This document shows positions 59,463 to 64,000 of a DNA stretch of 64,000 nucleotides, one piece after another (positions within the stretch are counted from its first letter, which is position 1; the number at the start of each line of letters is the position of its first letter). A program made the translations under genes and the position numbers. The notes beneath the pieces are model-generated. The model had not been told where the DNA came from. It searched no databases and was given only the letters and a program-made list of their open reading frames with translations. The DNA comes from Rhizophagus irregularis (Eukaryota > Glomeromycota > Glomeromycetes > Glomerales > Glomeraceae), in the NCBI RefSeq assembly GCF_026210795.1, contig NC_089435.1:558001-622000 (forward strand), written 5' to 3'.

Positions 59463-61611
59463 CTAAAAGATTTGTTGGTTGCCGATCGTACTAAAATAGA
59501 AAAGCTTGATTTGAAATGTATTTATATAATCAGCAAATCAATACCAAAGATGGGGGATCAGCATCTTAAAATGGAAATCACTCAAAAACTAATCTTATGT
59601 TAACGTTAAGTTAACGTTAACCTATCATGACATGTCAATCATTTCAAGTCATAACAATAACGTGACGCGCCACCCACCCACCCATAGGGTGATATTGCAC
59701 TTATATAGAATGATCTTTCTTGCTTAAAAATTATGGGATAAAATTTTTAGCAAATCATGTGAAAACTGAATAATTTTTTTGTTAGCCAAAAATGATCAAC
59801 AACCGGATGACAAATTTTAATATTATGTAAATAAACAATTTGTTTGTATTACTTATTTAAATATAGATACATTTTTTTTTTATTTTGAACCAAAAAATAA
59901 ACAATAATCAAATGGTAAATTTTCATTATCGTCATCATTACATTATCGTTATAATTAAAGTTCCCTGCCGAAATTAGGGAGTTTCGGCATGTCAAAATTG
60001 TCAAAACTATTTTGACATGTCAAAATTGTCGAAACCTAAAAATATTACATTTCACGTAATAACTCGGCGTCCAATGATCATAGAAAGATGCACCATAGCT
60101 CGTTGGAATCGTCTCATAACGACGAGTCGAATGGTGGTTAAATCGTCTTTCTACGATCACTGGATGCCGAGATATTAAGCGAAACGTCAAAAATCGGCAT
60201 TTTGTATTTTGCGATACTGCGTTATTTGACGTTTCACTTAATAACTCGGCATCCAATGATCGTAGAAAGATGATTTAACCACCATTCGACTCGTCGTTAT
60301 GAGACGAATCCAACGAGCTATGGTGCATCTTTCTACGATCATTGGATGCCGAGTTATTAAGTGAAACGTCAAATGGCGCAGTATCGCAAAATACAAAATG
60401 TTGATTTTTGACGTTTCGCTCAATATCTCGGCATGCAGTGATCGTAGAAAGACGATCTAACCACCATTCGACTCGTCGTTATGAGACGATTCCAACGAGC
60501 TATGGTGTATCTTTCTACGATCATTGGACGCCGAGTTATTACGTGAAACGTAATATTTTTAGGTTTCGACAATTTTGACATGTCGAAACTATTTCGGCAT
60601 TTCGGCATTTCTACAGGTTTTAGTTTCGACATTTCGACAATAGCCTGTAGAGTTTTGGCAGGCAACTTTAGTTATAATGCTATCATGAAAATTTTTTCAG
60701 GGTAGTAATTCTAAAAATGATTAACAATCAGATAATAAGATTGTTGTTTTATTATAATGTTATCATAAAATTTTTTTTCTCAACAATTGGATGATAAAAT
60801 TAAATAAATGTTATATCAAGTAATTTTTTATTTTGAAACAAAACAATAAACAACAACTAAATGGTAAAATTTCATTATCATTGTCTTATTATTATGATAT
60901 TCAGTTATCATAATTTTCCAGAACTAAAAATGATCAACAATCGGATAGTAGAATTGTTTTATTACAATATAATCATGAAAAATTTTTTTCCAGAGCCGTA
61001 ATTCCAAAAATGATGATAGTAAATATTAAATAAATGCTTTATCAAGTAATAAACAATCTTTCTGTATTGTTATTTAAAGTTAATCACATATTCTGATATA
61101 TATATTTTTTTATTTTTAAACCAAAAAATAAACAACAATCAAGATAATTAACCTTAAAATGATTAACAAGTGAAATAACTAAGCCAAAAATGATTAACAA
61201 GCAAAATAAACCGAAAATGATCATCCTTTACCAAATGAGAAAAAAATTATGTTAATAGCTAGTTAAGAGTAATTTCTCATTTTTTTTTATAGATATGTTA
61301 AATATAATCAAAAATTTTGCAAATAAAGTGAAAGTTATGGTTTGGCTAGAAAAGCCCGGCGAGCGAAGCGAGCCAAATGAAATTGCATCATCATAATAAA
61401 TCACATGAATATTTAATACACAATCACATGATCTACCAGTAATTTTTCCACCAGTTAAAATTTAGAAATTCTCTTTAAATCTTAAAAACTATTTATCATA
61501 ATAATTATGATACTGTATGGTAGTATAAACCAACTTAATTAAAAAAAAAGTCAGAATTATTACAGTTCTAATTATACTATGACTATAGCTCCCTGCCATG
61601 TTTAATGTTAA
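59463..61611. other. 2.1-kb block separating the two halves of the kinase-module array
   Basis: No gene. It contains the composite palindrome 59951-60676 and AT-rich text with repeated AAATGATCAACAA. At its edges the module text breaks on the right after TTTAACAAG (minus strand) and on the left resumes at TTTAATAAG, a near-identical 9-nt sequence, which suggests an insertion. GGCGAGCGAAGCGAGCC at 61,359 is a G+C-rich near-palindrome. Confidence 0.55.
59951..60676. repeat. Composite foldback element of three nested palindromic units
   Basis: Three about 122-bp units (about 60057-60178, 60240-60361, 60420-60541), each with its own inverted ends (TAACTCGGCATCCAATGATC), are arranged so that the whole region folds back around the middle unit. 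The spacers 60179-60239 and 60362-60419 are inverse copies of each other (AAACGTCAAA...TTTTGTATTTTGCGATAC). Outside are inverted GACAATTTTGACATGTC arms and outermost arms near 59955 (TTAAAGTTCCCTGCC) and 60662 (GGCAGGCAACTTTAG). Open frames here are by-products of the repeats. Confidence 0.9.
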
Positions 61612-63092
61612 CTTGTTAAATATTATAATATAATCCTTTGTGTTAGGATCTTGAGATATACCATATATTTTAACCTTATTATAATAAGCTATAGTCTATT
61701 AAAATGAATGTCAATATATTATAATGTACTTGAACTTGAAATTTAATGAAATTTATAGAAAATTTACGTACCTCCTTTAAAGATTCATTAGTAATATTTT
61801 GTGAATTAACTAAGTATTTTAAAATAACTGCTTCACTTTCTGAATTTCTTTTATATTGATTTTTATAATAATTACATAATAATGGACCATCCTTCCATTT
61901 TGCTGAATATGTTTTATTGCTTAATTCTTTAATATCACTAAACTGAAAATATGGTATCCATTCAAATAGTGCATCATCATAATCATTAATTTTTATTTGC
62001 ATTTCTTGAATTAATTTATCGATCTGTTCATTTTTGCTGGTCCGGTTTGTATAATATTTCCTTAAATAATTTTTTTGACATACTTTACACCATTTATTCC
62101 ATAAATTTGTATATTTATTACCACATTTTCTGCAAAAAACTTCAAAATATTGATCTAGGTTAAGAACTATAATGTAATTCTTCATAATAGGATTTTGTGA
62201 TATTCCATATATTTTATATATTTGAAATTTATTATAATATTCTATAGTCTATTAAAAAATATGTTAATAATAAAAAAAAAATTGAAATTAAGTTTATCCA
62301 ACATTCACATACCTCATTTAAAAATTCGTTAGTAATATTTTTAATTAAATATTTTAAAATAACTGTTTTATTTGCTGAATTTCTTGTATATTCGATTTTA
62401 TAAGCGTGATCATATGTTAATGGACCATCCTTCCATCTTGCTGAATATGTTGTACTGTTTAATTCTTTAATATCATTAAACTGATTATATTGTATCCATT
62501 CAATTATCGTATCGTTATAATCATTAATTTTTAATTGCATTTGCTGAATAAAGTTATTAATCTGTTTGTTTTCAATAGTACAAGTTGTGAAATATTCTTT
62601 TAACCAATTTATTTGACATGATTTGCACCATTTAACATCTGTATATTTATTAGTACATTTATTGCAAAAATATTCAAAATACTGATCACTATTAAAAACT
62701 ATAATATAATCCTTTGTATTCGGATTTTGAGATATACCACATATTGCAGCTTTATCATAATATACTCTACCCTATTAAAAAAAGAAAAATTTAATAAAAA
62801 TAATTGAAGTTAAATTTACAGAAAATTTACATACCTCATCTAGAAATTCATTGGTGATATCTTGTGAATTAACTAAATATTTTAAAGTAACCGATTTATT
62901 TTCTAGATTCCTAGTATATCTTTCTTTATTCCAAACCAATGGACCATCCTTCCATCTTGCTGAATATGTTTTATTGCTGAATTCTTTAATATCACTAAAC
63001 TGAAAATATGGTATCCATTCAAATATTACGTCTTTGTAATCATTAATATTTAATTGCATTTTTTGAATTAATTTATCAATTTGTTTATTCAT
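61489..63092 (-). CDS. Multi-module kinase N-lobe gene, without catalytic half
   Basis: Exons 63092..62835 (258 nt), 62771..62313 (459), 62248..61772 (477) and 61695..61489 join in phase 0 through GT-AG introns of 63, 64 and 76 nt. ATG 63092 (MNKQIDKLIQKMQLN) begins inside a module, just after where the Cys cluster would be. Three modules follow, each with EWIPYFQFSDIKE-like text, a Gly-loop-less lobe (SNKTYSARWKDGP), VILKYL and FLNE; modules 2 and 3 start with CNKC...WCKSCQ and CRKC...WCKVCQ. The fourth exon carries beta4-beta5 (YGISQDPNTKDYIIIFNK), then leaves the module plan and stops after 40 unrelated codons at 61489. No HRD, DFG or APE. It is either a truncated gene of about 466 residues or the 5' half of a longer array cut off from 59462-55696 by an insertion. 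Confidence 0.75.
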
Positions 63093-63140
63093 TTTGACAT
63101 ATAAATAATTATATGAATAAGATTTCCAAAAAAAATGCAA

Positions 63141-64000
63141 GTGCTAATACAATAAATGAATTTCGGCTTTTATTGTCATTTCGTATAACATGACATTAAT
63201 GAAGTTTGATATATGTAACATCTCACGAATTTGCCGATCATTTGCCGATCATTATTGATGACTTTTACATAAAAATTCTACAGATCACGCAAGATAAAAT
63301 TATTACAGAAATATGATATATATACATATATTTTTGCAAAAATCGAACAACTTACTGATGATTTGGCATTGTTTATTAAATTTCATACCATTAATTTCGC
63401 AGAAAAAATTTATTAAATTTCATTATTTTGTAGAAATTTAATGGCGTAATATTTTACGCCTCATAACCAAAAAAAGAAAAATATTTTACGTTTTTTTTTT
63501 TAATTATACAAATTTGATTGTCATATTTAATGAATAGATCGTTAAATTTAATAAATTTTGTGACACAATTTGTATATTTATTTGTGGCACAATTTATATA
63601 TTGATTTGTGGCACAATTTGTATATTGATTTGTGACACAACTTACATATTCAGTAAAAAACAGACAATAACTTTTCCCTATTTGGTAATTTGTTGTACTC
63701 TTTAAAATACTGTATTACAATTTTTTTTATATTTTTTAAAATAAAGTGACCCATAAACTCCCGGGTAAACGATCAACAAAACACTTGCAACGTATACTCT
63801 TTTTTGGTTGTGATCAACATGAAAACTTTGCGAATTTAATATCTTGATTATTGGATTTAGGAATAAGAATAATGAATCCTAAATCTAAAAGTTTAACGCC
63901 CACCCCACCCCATTCCTTGTGAATGGGAAACATTTATATATTTTTTCATGAATCAAAAAAAAAATTTTTAATCTATGTTACGCAAAATTTCAGATGATGT
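63141..64000. other. Non-coding stretch
   Basis: Contains TTGCCGATCATTTGCCGATC at about 63,233 and a short TTTGTGGCACAATTTATATA-type tandem repeat (about 63,560-63,645, three to four copies). No gene seen to the window end. Confidence 0.5.

Noticed and set aside
60020-60665. Three similar short frames (ending SSFYDHW) on the minus strand
   Set aside because: They are translations of the repeated palindromic units; they match each other only because the DNA repeats.

Overview
The window is nuclear DNA from a very AT-rich eukaryote with short GT-AG introns (mostly about 60-110 nt). The gene families present are a TKL-like kinase family with a distinctive Cys-cluster N-terminus, BTB-BACK-TLDc proteins, F-box-like proteins and abundant DNA transposons. 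Together they look like an arbuscular mycorrhizal fungus (Glomeromycotina, Rhizophagus-like). That assignment is an inference from family recognition; no search was run.

Layout. 1-1.4 kb: 5' part of an intact kinase gene (minus). 2.4-3.3 kb: kinase relic. 4.25-7.5 kb: complete hAT transposon with 8-bp target duplication and a transposase broken by one frameshift. 7.5-14.2 kb: non-coding, with three inverted-repeat elements. 14.2-15.4 kb: degenerate kinase. 16.2-19.8 kb: decayed multi-exon gene of a family I recognise only loosely. 21.5-23.2 kb: a five-exon gene with nonsense codons in its N-terminal part. 23.7-27.4 kb: the most unusual locus. On the minus strand an initiating exon is followed by about 32 intron-like units of about 100 nt, separated by exactly three nucleotides each (AG-NNN-GTAAGT). 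I read it as a candidate gene built from single-codon micro-exons. 28.3-28.7 kb: Tigger/pogo relic. 29.6-30.9 kb: intact RpiB-cupin fusion gene. 32-33.8 kb: kinase-module pseudogene with a hAT MITE inside. 34.6-36.1, 45.9-47.3, 48.3-48.9 and 49.1-50.6 kb: BTB-BACK-TLDc family (two intact, one with a nonsense codon, one 5'-truncated). 39.1-39.9 kb: deleted kinase. 41.8-43.2 kb: F-box-like pseudogene, whose flanks recur inverted at 54.9-55.5 kb. 51.4-54.1 kb: MITEs nested in a purine-rich tract. 55.7-63.1 kb (minus): a long tandem array of exons, each encoding a Cys-cluster plus a kinase N-lobe fragment, ending in one full kinase domain. It is interrupted by an 827-bp Mutator-like MITE in the activation segment and by a 2.1-kb block that contains a large composite palindrome.

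The intact genes are the kinase at the left edge, the RpiB-cupin gene and two BTB-BACK-TLDc genes. Most of the rest is gene-family decay, inverted duplication and transposition. The two architectures I consider worth following up are the micro-exon array and the repeated N-lobe exons of the kinase locus.
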